Shown: positions 36,339-45,056, counted from the stretch's first letter. The stretch is DNA of 64,000 nt from Cyanobacteria bacterium FACHB-DQ100 (GCA_014695195.1 JACJNW010000023.1:248001-312000), one strand, 5' to 3'. Notes: generated from the sequence alone by a model not told the origin. Numbers and translations are program-made.

Positions 36339-36660
36339 AAATGACCTCGGCAGTGCTGAGAATGTTTTTGCGACGCAACCAGTTGGAGCTTTGTTCGATC
36401 GCTTTTTTACTCACCAAATCGACTTTGCGCTGAAACAAGGATTCAAGCTCGTCCTGCATTTGGAGTTTTTCAAATAAGCCTCGCTTGGCAGTGGGTTGGT
36501 AGGAAATGAGCAGATCAATGTCGCTTTCAGGATTGAAATCGTCTCGTAGGACTGAACCAAAGAGGGAAAGTTCAGCAACCTGCCAACGCTGACAAAACTC
36601 GGTGAGTTGGGCGGGGAGGATGCGGAGACGATCGTAAATTCTCGTGTCTACTGTTTGCAT
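36328..36660 (-). CDS. MntA-like nucleotidyltransferase antitoxin
   Basis: A 110-residue minimal nucleotidyltransferase. The GSX10DXD motif is present as LFGSVLRDDFNPESDIDLLI near residues 33-52, the core of MntA antitoxins that AMPylate HepT. The gene precedes and overlaps hepT by 11 nt. Together they form a type VII toxin-antitoxin pair. Downstream of the NACHT gene by 80 nt on the same strand, so it may be part of that transcription unit. Confidence 0.9.
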   Translation of the reverse strand: MQTVDTRIYDRLRILPAQLTEFCQRWQVAELSLFGSVLRDDFNPESDIDLLISYQPTAKRGLFEKLQMQDELESLFQRKVDLVSKKAIEQSSNWLRRKNILSTAEVIYVA

Positions 36661-36740
36661 ATTTGCTGTTCCTTTCTGCCTTTTTGCTCAGGTCTGCTCA
36701 ATATGATACGCAACCTAGCTTTACTATTCGTGAGATACGT

Positions 36741-39143
36741 TTACTCGGTGCGGGAACTGCTTTGCAATGGCAGGAGCAGGGTGGCTTCAATTTCTTCGCG
36801 GACTTCGCGGCTGACGTAGCAATCGCTGTTGAGGCAGTCGATTAGCAATCTATTCGCATGGTAATACTTTTGCAAAAGGTCTTTTTGCTCCTCATGAAAT
36901 TGCCAATCGTGACCCACATTTCGGTACTGAATCGCGGCTGCTCTGAGTTGTTTTATCCACGTTTTTCTATTTACTGCCCACCATTCGTCCCACTTCTCCC
37001 AGTCCACCGCTCCCTGATAGAGAATTTGTTCAGCAAGAATTTCAAACTCACGCTTTAAGATAGGCTCTTCTTCATAGAGAGTGATTCTATGAAGATGGCA
37101 ATACAATACTTCACCTTGATAATACTCATCGCAATTAAAAAGAAGCATTTGAAGATCAAAATCAAGGGCAATGTTCCAATCTAGTGAATCACCAGAAGGT
37201 AAGCAACTTTCAGAAGAGATATTACTGCTTTTAGAAAGATTGAGATCTGGATACGTTTCCTGGTCTTGATAAGCTGCCATAGCAGTATCAATTTCGCGCT
37301 CGACCTCCGGATCAATGGCTGGTTCATAGTACCAGGCAAGGTCACGGCTTAGAGAACGATCAAGAAGAGGAAGAAAATCATAATGTCCCGCATAGAAGGC
37401 TCGAATTGCCGTAAGCTTGTAAGGCGCTTCTACTGAACGAGATTTTTTCTCAATCCAACTTAGGTACTGTTGCAATCCTTTGTCTTGAGCAAGAATACGA
37501 TCGATCCCCTGCTTCATCGTTTGCAGTAGCGCATCTGCGTTTTCTAACATTCCAACCGTCAGTAGAAAAACTTCCCGCCATCGTTTGTCGGTGATCTGGG
37601 TCGCAAGCTCTAGCAGAAGTGAATCGGCATCAGCACTCGTGACGATCTTTCGGGCGGTAAAGTACTCATGGAACGTGAGATGCGAGAAGGAATAAATGCC
37701 TCGTGCCCGTTCTACAAAGAGTCCATGTTGTGCCTCAATGGATTTGAGAACGGCTTCACTGTCAAGTTGCAGTGCCTCTTCGTCTTGACTGGCATTGGGT
37801 AAGTTTCGGATATAGCGTGTGATGTAGCGTTCCGCGTCTTTTTGCTTAAAGAAGTAGTTTCCCTGCTTAAACGTATCTAGAGCAATTTGGCTCAGGAGAT
37901 CTTCCTTGCGTTTCAAAGAAAGCTTGTGATAGACCTGATCCCGTTCGATGTTGCGTTTCACATCCCATTTCTTCAGTAAGACATCTAAGCCCTCTTTGTA
38001 GAGTTCCGATCGATTCGCTGGAAAACTGCCCGCTTCTTCAAATACTAGACAGAGCAATGTCAGTAAAAGCGGGCTAGTTGCCAGTTCTCGAATACTGTCT
38101 TCTTCTTTCAGCTTTTTAATAAAGTTCTCTGCCTTAACCGAATCATTTTTAGCTTGAAACCATTGATTTGTAAAAGTCGCAATTTGTTGATCATCAAAGT
38201 CGGCAACTTCAACTTCAGTGAATTGATCGAAAGTGTATTCACGTGCTGCAATTCGACAGGTAATCACAAACGGATTTTTAGAAAACTGGTTAGCAAAGTC
38301 CCGAATCTGATTTAAGACTCGACTGCTATCCGTTTCTCTCACTTCATCTAATCCATCTAACAGCACCAAGATCCTGCCTTGTCTCAGCAGCAGTTCTACA
38401 GGCGTTGCATTTCCGCCCAGATTCACTTTGGTTTCGACTGCAATTCCATAGCGCTCGAAAAGCTGAATCAGATGCTCTAGTAAACTGGGTTGATTCGGCG
38501 CTTCGGCAAAATCCTTGAGCGTAATGAACAAAGGAACGAGATCCTTTTTGAACGCTCCATCAACGCACTGAATCGCTAAATACTTGAGGAACGTTGTTTT
38601 TCCTGCTCCTGGTTTGCCCAAAATCATGAGCTTGGAATACTTTCTCACCGCTTCTAGCCCCGGAACTCGTTCCTCTTGCACTCCACCGAGGCTAAAGCGA
38701 TCGAAGTTCTCCAGCGAGCAAGTCTGGAGCAGTTCTGCCATTTCTAATCGTCTGCGTCCGGTAATTTTCTCCAAAATATTGACAGCCGTATAGATGGCAT
38801 TCAACGTGAGCGGCTGCGACATATCCAAGACTCGCATAGAGCCGCACTGATTCTGAATCGTGTCGTAGAGATTGATGCGCACCGCCTCGACCAGTTCATC
38901 TAAACTCGGTGGCTGATTGCTTTCTGGCTCAATTTCCGCGATCGTGTCCCATTGCAGTTCGAGTTCGGTGCAGATCGCTCGAAAGATTCGCTTCTCGATC
39001 GCGTTCCCCTTAAAAAACTTGTTCAAAGTCTGCCGAGAACAATCAGACGCACCAGCCAGATACTCCTGAGTCCAGCCCTTCAGTTTGAGTGCCTGCTTTG
39101 CTGTTTCGATTCCAGCGATCGATGCTCGAATGCCCCTACCCAT
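36741..39143 (-). CDS. HTH-NACHT NTPase, candidate anti-phage STAND protein
   Basis: An 800-residue protein. The N-terminal roughly 60 residues are a helix-turn-helix (GWTQEYLAGASDCSRQTLNKFF). The NACHT NTPase has Walker A MILGKPGAGKTTFLKYLA near residue 174, Walker B ILVLLDGLDEV near 260 and the C-terminal helical STAND modules (SPLLLTLLCLVFE, FSHLTFHEYFTARKIV). The last 150 residues (YYHANRLLIDCLNSDCYVS, REEIEATLLLP) resemble the NCH2-type tail of cyanobacterial NACHT proteins. Bacterial NACHT proteins sense phage and trigger cell death or dormancy. I use the ATG at 39143, matching relatives that begin M-x-RSLRAS; a GTG at 39176 would add 11 residues. Downstream lies HepT/MntA. Confidence 0.85.
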   Translation of the reverse strand: MGRGIRASIAGIETAKQALKLKGWTQEYLAGASDCSRQTLNKFFKGNAIEKRIFRAICTELELQWDTIAEIEPESNQPPSLDELVEAVRINLYDTIQNQCGSMRVLDMSQPLTLNAIYTAVNILEKITGRRRLEMAELLQTCSLENFDRFSLGGVQEERVPGLEAVRKYSKLMILGKPGAGKTTFLKYLAIQCVDGAFKKDLVPLFITLKDFAEAPNQPSLLEHLIQLFERYGIAVETKVNLGGNATPVELLLRQGRILVLLDGLDEVRETDSSRVLNQIRDFANQFSKNPFVITCRIAAREYTFDQFTEVEVADFDDQQIATFTNQWFQAKNDSVKAENFIKKLKEEDSIRELATSPLLLTLLCLVFEEAGSFPANRSELYKEGLDVLLKKWDVKRNIERDQVYHKLSLKRKEDLLSQIALDTFKQGNYFFKQKDAERYITRYIRNLPNASQDEEALQLDSEAVLKSIEAQHGLFVERARGIYSFSHLTFHEYFTARKIVTSADADSLLLELATQITDKRWREVFLLTVGMLENADALLQTMKQGIDRILAQDKGLQQYLSWIEKKSRSVEAPYKLTAIRAFYAGHYDFLPLLDRSLSRDLAWYYEPAIDPEVEREIDTAMAAYQDQETYPDLNLSKSSNISSESCLPSGDSLDWNIALDFDLQMLLFNCDEYYQGEVLYCHLHRITLYEEEPILKREFEILAEQILYQGAVDWEKWDEWWAVNRKTWIKQLRAAAIQYRNVGHDWQFHEEQKDLLQKYYHANRLLIDCLNSDCYVSREVREEIEATLLLPLQSSSRTE

Positions 39144-39278
39144 ACGCTCACCGCAACACTGACATAAGTCTGACACAACTAAATTCCTTACTCAAACCAT
39201 GACTCAAGGATTTTCGAGTTTGATGAGTTTAAGGCAAAGACGCGCCTCGCCCCACGTCCACTCATTTCTCTTAAACCT

Positions 39279-39530
39279 ATGAACCATCTCCTTGAAGAAA
39301 TCATGCAGGAACGCTTACGCCAAGCTCGTATCAGTTTTAACCTTGCCATGACTGCAACGGCTCTCTCCTTTGGCGTGAGTCTTGCTGGAGCAGGCTTGCT
39401 GTTCACGAACCAATTTCCAGAAGGCACAGTGACCACAATCGGCGGACTTGCATCAAGTGCACACTTTATCCGCCTCGCAAAAGATGCCAACGATCGATTA
39501 GACGGTCTCCTCAAAGAGTTGACCGATTAG
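39279..39530 (+). CDS. CyanoTRADD-associated two-TM protein
   Basis: An 83-residue protein whose body, RLRQARISFNLAMTATAL, then PEGTVTTIGGLASSAHFIRLAKDANDRLD, matches the CyanoTRADDas_TM family: a two-helix membrane module found beside TRADD-N domains and NTPases in cyanobacterial conflict systems. Transmembrane segments are at about residues 24-42 and 50-65, the second broken by a GGLASS turn. It is divergent from the NACHT gene (135-bp gap). The start is either 39279 or the internal ATG at 39303. Possibly a membrane effector or anchor for the NACHT system (inference). Confidence 0.75.
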   Translation: MNHLLEEIMQERLRQARISFNLAMTATALSFGVSLAGAGLLFTNQFPEGTVTTIGGLASSAHFIRLAKDANDRLDGLLKELTD

Positions 39531-39595
39531 GAGCAAAGCGCGATCGCACTTCCACAGCCTAGAACCGCGATCGCGCACCTCGATTCCCAAAACCC

Positions 39596-39732
39596 GCAGC
39601 TTTATTCCAAAGCGGGGAGCAAATCGCTAGCGATTTGCTCCCCGCTTTTCTACCTCTGGAAAAAGCATCCGACTTGTTGGATCTTTATTCCAACGACGAG
39701 AATCAAGCTCCGGTCATTTGCAGCTTTATTCC
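39596..39732 (+). repeat. Three copies of a CTTTATTCC motif
   Basis: GCAGCTTTATTCC occurs at 39596-39608 and 39720-39732, with a variant GGATCTTTATTCC at 39679-39691 that is itself inside the small inverted repeat GTTGG/CCAAC. All three lie in the 286-bp gap between the two-TM gene and the 128-aa gene. No role can be named. Confidence 0.5.
39609..39648. terminator. 40-bp perfect palindrome, probable bidirectional terminator
   Basis: AAAGCGGGGAGCAAATCGCT (39609-39628) is followed without a loop by its exact complement (39629-39648), ending in CTTTTC. The arms are 20 bp, GC-rich toward the base. It lies 78 nt after the two-TM gene and can terminate it. A perfect loopless 40-bp palindrome is unusually strong for a terminator and could also be a mobile or recombination site. 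Confidence 0.6.
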
Positions 39733-39816
39733 CGCGCTCGTAAAAAAGCTTTCTTGTCATTGATCCCAGCCAAACGGGAATGTTAGGAAGAATGTCATTT
39801 AACCTATTAGCAAACT

Positions 39817-40203
39817 ATGACACTTCCAGACACAAGCCAACGATTACGGAGTGGAATCATTGATCAAGACATCAACGCCCTGCGAGGTGCAAAAGGAATC
39901 CTTGACTACATTCCTAGCCGTTCAGAAGCCGATCTCATCAAGCTCAGCGAGATCGAACGAAAACTGCATCACTTGTACGAACTAGAAATTCAGGCAAAAG
40001 CAAAACATCGCGCTCTTCTAGACGAAGTGCGTGAAATCGAATGGGAATTTCATCAAGGCGTACAAGCGATGAAAAACTCAGTCCTAGCACAGTATGGGAA
40101 AAACAGTCACCAAGCAGAATCCATTGGCTACAAAAAGCTAGAAAACCACAAACGCCCCAAACGTAGAAATAGCAAATCCGACGAGTTGAATAAAATCGCT
40201 TGA
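39817..40203 (+). CDS. Hypothetical coiled-coil-like protein with duplicated 3' end
   Basis: A 128-residue charged helical protein: LIKLSEIERKLHHLYELEIQAKAKHRALLDE and LAQYGKNSHQAESIGYKKLE, then a lysine/arginine-rich tail (NHKRPKRRNSKS). The QYG-x-SH-x-ESIGYKK segment resembles a recurring motif in short cyanobacterial proteins. No membrane segment. The 3' part of the gene is duplicated exactly as a 102-bp tandem repeat that contains the stop codon, so the protein itself is intact. Function unknown; I infer only helical, nucleic-acid-compatible charge. Confidence 0.7.
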   Translation: MTLPDTSQRLRSGIIDQDINALRGAKGILDYIPSRSEADLIKLSEIERKLHHLYELEIQAKAKHRALLDEVREIEWEFHQGVQAMKNSVLAQYGKNSHQAESIGYKKLENHKRPKRRNSKSDELNKIA

Positions 40204-40321
40204 TGGAAACCGCGATCGTAATCCATTGGCTACAAAAAGCTAGAAAACCACAAACGCCCCAAACGTAGAAATAGCAAATCCGACGAGTTGAATAAAATCG
40301 CTTGATGGAAACCGCGATCGT
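40118..40321 (+). repeat. Perfect 102-bp tandem duplication
   Basis: Copy one 40118-40219, copy two 40220-40321, identical. The unit contains the last 28 codons plus the stop TGA and 16 bp of the 128-aa gene. 102 bp equals 34 codons, so copy two is in frame after the stop (GATGGAAACCG) but not translated. Zero differences indicates a recent event. Confidence 0.95.
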
Positions 40322-40488
40322 AGCTCCCCGATCGATTTCCATCCCGAATAACGTTTTGCCCACTGCCGATAAGCGTCTGTATGTAGACCCATCGCGCCAC
40401 GATCATTAAGATAATTTCTGCTATTTTCCTGATCGGCTTGGTAAATTGGACAATAGTACAACTTCCATCGATCGAGCGGAAATTCTTT

Positions 40489-42555
40489 ATGCTGAAAAAG
40501 AATCAATCAGTTTTTGCCTTTCTACTGGGCGGATTTCTTGTCTGTTCGGCTCCGCTCAGTTCGATTGAAGTTGTCCGAGCGCAGCAATCCCCGCAGCAGG
40601 AACTGACCCAACTGCGACAAGAGCAGCAAGTGCGATCGCAAGTGGAATCAGAAATCGATCGTGCCTTAACTCGCTCCAGTATGCTGCTGAATGTGGCGCT
40701 GATTACCTTAACCGTGTTTCCGATCGCGCTGCTTGTGGCGTTGTGGCGATTCCGACGGATTATTATTCGTGAAATTGTCGAACGGGGATTAGAGCAGCTT
40801 CAGCATCTCTCCGAGGTTGAGCATCAGCTCCAAGATGTTCAACAGGAAGCAGAACGCCGAATTCAGCAGTCCCGCGATGTGATCGCTCAACTCGAAGTCG
40901 AAGTCCAGGAATTGCAGCGCCGAATTTCAGAAGATGCAGAAAGCTTAACGGGCTTAACGGCTCAGTTGTCACGATCGCAGTCCGAACTCTTAGCCGGACT
41001 CGAAACGCAAGTTAATTTATCAAAACGAGAGCTAGAAAAGCTTGCTTCAGGCTTCGTCGCCCATCTCACAACGTTAAAGACCGATACCGACCAGCAAAGC
41101 GCGCTTGTCGTCGATCGATTCACGGAATTACAAAATCAATTAATCGCACAACTCGATGAAATTGGCGCATTTGCCACAGAGCAGCAACAACTCACGCAGG
41201 AACATTTAACGAAATCGCAAACCGCATTTACAACGCAGCTCGATCAGCTACAATCTGACGCGCAACACCAGCGCGATCAAATGTTGCAACGCTTAACGCA
41301 ATTCGAGCAAGATTACATTACACAACTTAGCGATGTACAAACTGACACAGAAGATCGACGTAATCAACTCCTCGAAGATCTGCGTCATCTCAAAGCAGAA
41401 TTTGCAGCCCAGCTAATCGCATTTCAGGTTGATACCCAACAGCAGCGCGATCAAGTCAGCGAACGGATTGAACAGTTAGAAACGGAACTTTCAGGAACAG
41501 CGACGGAAGTTCGATCGAACCTAGAGGAACATCAAAAACAGGTACAGCGCAACCTCGACCAGAAAGAAACGGAAGTATTATCGCAGCTAGAACAGCGTCA
41601 AAAACAACTGCAAGCCGATCTCGACCAGCGAGGGGCAGAAGTTTCATCTCAGTTCTCAGAGTTAGAATCGACTGCGCTTCAAGGAAGAACCAACTTCCTC
41701 GACAAGTTGCGGCTCCTCGAATCCGATGCAGTGCAGCAAAAACAAGCGATTTTCAACAAGCTTCAGCATTTAGAACTTGAGTTCGTTTCTCAACTTTCGG
41801 GACTGCGTGAACAAGCCCAAAATCGCCGTCCTGAGCCTGCTGAAACCTCCACGGCTGAGTCAGTAGAATCGACCGATTTCGACCAGGCTGAGGAGTTATT
41901 TAGATCCGGTCAATTTGAGGCGGCGATCGCACACTACGATCGCGCCATCAAGCAGCAATCCAACAATCCGGAACTCTGGCTGAGACGCGGTTTGGCGCTG
42001 GGACGACTGAAACAATACAAAGAGGCGATCGCGTCTTACGATCGCGCAATTCAACTCGATCCCGATTACTCAGAGGCGTGGTGTGATCGGGGCGTCGCCC
42101 TGGGCAAATTGCAGCGTCACGAAGAAGCATTTCGCTCGTTCAATCAAGCGGTGCAAATTCGTCCCAAAGACTCGATCGCGTGGCTGAATCGTGGATTAGC
42201 GCTGCAAATGTTGGGACGCTATTCCGAAGCATTAGCTTCATTTGATGAAGCCCTCAAACTCAATTCTGAAGCCTACAAAGTTTGGAACTATCGCGGCTAT
42301 CTGCTGATTCAGCTAGAGCGCGATCGTGATGCGCTTGAAAGCTTTGACTTTGCGATCGATATTCAGCCAAGCTATGCGCCTGCGTACTACAACAAAGCCA
42401 TTTGTTACGCACTTCAGGGACATACCCAGGCGGCGATCGAAAACCTCGAAGAAGCCATTCGGCTCAATCCTCGCTACCGGGAAGATGCCAAAGGCGATCC
42501 TGAATTTGAGCAAATCATGAACGATCGCCGCTTCCGGCAACTGGTCGAGCGCTAA
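40489..42555 (+). CDS. Signal-anchored coiled-coil protein with C-terminal TPR domain
   Basis: A 688-residue protein. An N-terminal signal or first TM (MLKKNQSVFAFLLGGFLV) and a second helix (MLLNVALITLTVFPIALLVALW) frame a short segment ending in QQSPQQEL. A long Gln/Glu-rich coiled coil follows (about residues 95-450, heptads such as QLEVEVQELQRRISEDAESL). From about residue 463 there are five to six TPR repeats (FRSGQFEAAIAHYDRAIKQ; LGRLKQYKEAIASYDRAIQLDPDYSEAWCDRG). The TPR region suggests a protein-protein scaffold in the cytoplasm or periplasm. The ATG at 40489 is used; 40438 would add 17 residues before the signal. Function unknown. Confidence 0.8.
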   Translation: MLKKNQSVFAFLLGGFLVCSAPLSSIEVVRAQQSPQQELTQLRQEQQVRSQVESEIDRALTRSSMLLNVALITLTVFPIALLVALWRFRRIIIREIVERGLEQLQHLSEVEHQLQDVQQEAERRIQQSRDVIAQLEVEVQELQRRISEDAESLTGLTAQLSRSQSELLAGLETQVNLSKRELEKLASGFVAHLTTLKTDTDQQSALVVDRFTELQNQLIAQLDEIGAFATEQQQLTQEHLTKSQTAFTTQLDQLQSDAQHQRDQMLQRLTQFEQDYITQLSDVQTDTEDRRNQLLEDLRHLKAEFAAQLIAFQVDTQQQRDQVSERIEQLETELSGTATEVRSNLEEHQKQVQRNLDQKETEVLSQLEQRQKQLQADLDQRGAEVSSQFSELESTALQGRTNFLDKLRLLESDAVQQKQAIFNKLQHLELEFVSQLSGLREQAQNRRPEPAETSTAESVESTDFDQAEELFRSGQFEAAIAHYDRAIKQQSNNPELWLRRGLALGRLKQYKEAIASYDRAIQLDPDYSEAWCDRGVALGKLQRHEEAFRSFNQAVQIRPKDSIAWLNRGLALQMLGRYSEALASFDEALKLNSEAYKVWNYRGYLLIQLERDRDALESFDFAIDIQPSYAPAYYNKAICYALQGHTQAAIENLEEAIRLNPRYREDAKGDPEFEQIMNDRRFRQLVER

Positions 42556-42710
42556 GCCAGTCTCGCTCTTGTGGTAGATCCCATTGGGGCAGTGACGATC
42601 GCAAACTGGAGATAGCTTCAATAATGCTCCGGGTAGCCCTCTAAATCCCGCATATTTAGGAACTGTGAGCGTTAAGAATCTCTCTAAGTTCGGGGAACCT
42701 CTTCGCTCAA

Positions 42711-42740
42711 AGTCCCCCGCTCGTGGGGGATTTAGGGGGC
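42711..42740. repeat. Copy of the AGTCCCCC...TTAGGGGGC hairpin motif
   Basis: AGTCCCCC, a 6-nt loop GCTCGT, then GGGGGATTTAGGGGGC. The same motif, differing in the loop and one base, is the core of the MITE at 971-1072 (1010-1038). It lies in the gap between the TPR gene and a 25-aa open frame, without the outer inverted repeats of the MITE. Confidence 0.7.
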
Positions 42741-42801
42741 ATCCAGCCGCTCAAACCGAAGCGGAAAATTTATCACTCACGTAACATAAAACCCTTATAT
42801 T

Positions 42802-42879
42802 ATGAACCAAGCAAAATTATGGATTGGAATTATTGGAACGCTAGTGATCTATTGGATCTTGGTGAATGTTCTGCTTTAG
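42802..42879 (+). CDS. Putative 25-residue single-TM protein
   Basis: ATG at 42802, stop at 42877-42879. The peptide is one hydrophobic helix, KLWIGIIGTLVIYWILVNVLL, with a polar N-terminus (MNQA). Cyanobacteria encode many such single-helix subunits of photosynthetic complexes, but this sequence does not match PetL, PetN, PsbT, PsbX, PsaM or NdhP as I know them. There is no Shine-Dalgarno sequence. Coding is uncertain, and the family is not recognised. Confidence 0.35.
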   Translation: MNQAKLWIGIIGTLVIYWILVNVLL

Positions 42880-42909
42880 AATCATCAAGGCAATCAAAGC
42901 TTAGAATCG

Positions 42910-43260
42910 ATGACTCTGCAAGTTTATGGCATTCCCACCTGTGGAACCTGTAAAAAAGCGTTCAAATGGCTAGACGATCGCGCGATCGCCTACGACTTTA
43001 TCAACACAAAAGATCAACCGCCCACCCAGGCTGCGATCGCAGCCTGGGTCTCAGCCTTGGGAGCAAAACCGATGCGAAATACGTCAGGGCAGTCTTACCG
43101 GGCTTTAGGAGAAGAAAAACAAGCTTGGACAGACAATCAATGGGTGGACGCTTTTGCAAAAGATGCCATGCTGCTGAAGCGTCCACTATTTGTGAAGGAT
43201 GGAAAGGCGGTATTTGTTGGATTCAAACAAGAGGCACTCCAGCAAGCCCTGGAAAACTAG
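42910..43260 (+). CDS. Spx/MgsR/ArsC-like thioredoxin-fold protein
   Basis: A 116-residue member of the ArsC/Spx family. The opening VYGIPTCGTCKKAFKWLDD has the CXXC motif (Cys at positions 12 and 15), and the end carries RPLFVKDGKAVFVGFKQEA. Spx-type proteins bind RNA polymerase as redox regulators; others are arsenate reductases. The CXXC and the lack of extra arsenate-binding loops suggest the Spx/MgsR type. It is followed by a DUF2237 gene after 22 nt. Confidence 0.9.
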   Translation: MTLQVYGIPTCGTCKKAFKWLDDRAIAYDFINTKDQPPTQAAIAAWVSALGAKPMRNTSGQSYRALGEEKQAWTDNQWVDAFAKDAMLLKRPLFVKDGKAVFVGFKQEALQQALEN

Positions 43261-43282
43261 ACATCAATAGGGAGAACTGATC

Positions 43283-43654
43283 ATGGTTTCACGCGCTAGA
43301 AATGTTTTAGGAGAGGAACTTCAAAGCTGCTGCACCTCGCCGATGACGGGATATTATCGCGACGGATTTTGTAGCACCGGAGCCGGAGATACGGGTGTTC
43401 ATGTCGTCTGCGCTCAGCTAACCGCCGAGTTTCTCGAATTCACCAAATCTCGCGGAAACGATCTCAGCACTCCGATGCCCCTTTATGATTTTCCCGGATT
43501 AAAACCGGGCGATCGCTGGTGTCTGTGTGCTGCTCGTTGGAAAGAAGCGCTTGATGCAGGGGTCGCGCCTCCGGTTGTGTTGGCTTCAACTCATGCCGCA
43601 GCACTCGAATATGCCAGCCTGACTGAGTTAAAGCAACACGCAGTCAGCGAGTAA
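43283..43654 (+). CDS. DUF2237 family protein
   Basis: A 123-residue protein of family DUF2237. Signature segments: NVLGEELQSCCTSPMTGYYRDGFC, DTGVHVVCAQLTAEFL, STPMPLYDFPGLKPGDRWCLCAARWKEALDAGVAPPVVLASTHA. Several conserved cysteines and a histidine (CCTSP, GVHVVC, WCLCAARW, THA) suggest metal or cofactor binding. The function of the family is not known to me. Co-directional with the Spx-like gene. Confidence 0.88.
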   Translation: MVSRARNVLGEELQSCCTSPMTGYYRDGFCSTGAGDTGVHVVCAQLTAEFLEFTKSRGNDLSTPMPLYDFPGLKPGDRWCLCAARWKEALDAGVAPPVVLASTHAAALEYASLTELKQHAVSE

Positions 43655-43755
43655 TATTTGTTTTTTGAGTTATGTTAAAAAAATAATCTAGGGCAGTATC
43701 CTTAATTACCTTGTGACCCAATTGTTGTGACCAAGATTTAAGGAGATGCTCGGTT

Positions 43756-45027
43756 ATGGTTCTACCCGGAGTTTGCCAAGCCGCTGCCGCTGGAATGGCT
43801 GCGCTTCAACTGTTTTACAGCAGTTCTACAGGACTTTGGAAATCGACGGGCTGGTGGAATGCAGCAAACGCGCTCGAAACGACGATCGATTATTCGCGCA
43901 CGACGAATCAGTCCACCTACCGCCACATCATCTCCAACACCTACAACAAGCAAAAATCAACAGGATTCACCGAAGCCGATGTGTATGATGACCAAGGCTG
44001 GTGGGCGTTGACGTGGATTAAGGCATACGATCTAACCGGTGAAAAGCGCTATCTCAACACCGCAAAAGCCATCTTCAGAGACATGACTAAAGGATGGGAT
44101 TCAAAATGCGGCGGCGGCATGTGGTGGCGCAAAGATCGTCAGTATAAAAACGCAATCACGAATGAGTTATTCTTTACTATTGCTATCCGGTTGCATCAAC
44201 GCACCGTGAATGACTACGGTAAAGGAAGTTACCTCGACTGGTCAAAGCGCGGCTGGAACTGGATCAAACGATCGGGTATGATCAACCGCCAAAATTTAAT
44301 TAATGATGGACTCGACGATCGTTGCCGCAACAACGGGCAAACGACCTGGACTTATAACCAGGGCGTAGTGATCGGGGGACTGGTTGGTTTGTATAAGAGT
44401 ACAAAAGACCGTTCTTACCTGAATCAAGCTCACACGATCGCCAATGCAACAATTCAGCATCTTTCTAGAAATGGAGTTTTGCGCGAACCTTGTGAGCCAA
44501 ACTGTGGAGAGGACGGGCCGCAGTTTAAGGGCATTTTCATTCGCAATTTAGCTTACCTGCATCAAACTTCACCGAACTCGCGTTACAGAGACTTCATGGT
44601 GAAGAATGCGAGTTCAGTTTGGGCAAAGAGCCGCAACGATCGGCATCAGTTCGGTTTAAGTTGGGCAAAGGGGTTCGATCGTGCTGATGCTGCGCGGCAA
44701 AGCGCGGCGCTCGATGTGCTGAATGCTTCGATTCCGTTTGATTCGACTTGTATTGCAAAGGTGAGCGATAGCTCTGCTACAGGGGCACGTGACCGTCCAG
44801 CGACGATCCCATTATTCTTTTCATCAGTCCCTCTACAGCAGAATCAGGTGAAGCAGTTTGATCTATCGTTTAACACCCAGGACAATCAAGTTGCACCATC
44901 AACACACTTGCTGTCTCTGATTCCGAGTCACCAGAATCAAGTACCTCATTTTGAGCCATCCTTTCAGATTGAACCCTTGATGCAAGGCTTGATTTCTTTT
45001 CTTGCGCTGGAACGATCGCTGCAATAG
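43756..45027 (+). CDS. Glycoside hydrolase family 76 (alpha-1,6-mannanase type)
   Basis: A 423-residue protein. The GH76 core carries the catalytic Asp pair in VYDDQGWWALTWIKAYDLTG near residue 75, then GGGMWWRKDRQYKNAITNELFF and TTWTYNQGVVIGGLVGLYK. There is no signal peptide, although these enzymes normally cleave alpha-1,6-mannan outside the cell. The last 80 residues are an Asn/Gln-rich tail with three NQV-centred segments (LQQNQVKQFD, TQDNQVAPST, SHQNQVPHFE), absent from usual GH76. AAGGAG precedes the ATG. A glycosyltransferase starts 29 nt downstream, suggesting one glycan-handling pair. Confidence 0.88.
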   Translation: MVLPGVCQAAAAGMAALQLFYSSSTGLWKSTGWWNAANALETTIDYSRTTNQSTYRHIISNTYNKQKSTGFTEADVYDDQGWWALTWIKAYDLTGEKRYLNTAKAIFRDMTKGWDSKCGGGMWWRKDRQYKNAITNELFFTIAIRLHQRTVNDYGKGSYLDWSKRGWNWIKRSGMINRQNLINDGLDDRCRNNGQTTWTYNQGVVIGGLVGLYKSTKDRSYLNQAHTIANATIQHLSRNGVLREPCEPNCGEDGPQFKGIFIRNLAYLHQTSPNSRYRDFMVKNASSVWAKSRNDRHQFGLSWAKGFDRADAARQSAALDVLNASIPFDSTCIAKVSDSSATGARDRPATIPLFFSSVPLQQNQVKQFDLSFNTQDNQVAPSTHLLSLIPSHQNQVPHFEPSFQIEPLMQGLISFLALERSLQ

Positions 45028-45056
45028 AATACCCACACCGAATGATGTGACTTGAG

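Noticed and set aside
40118-40321. Second, fused reading of the duplicated C-terminus as a separate gene
   Set aside because: Copy two lacks a start codon and a site, and follows the stop directly; it is duplicated sequence, not a gene.
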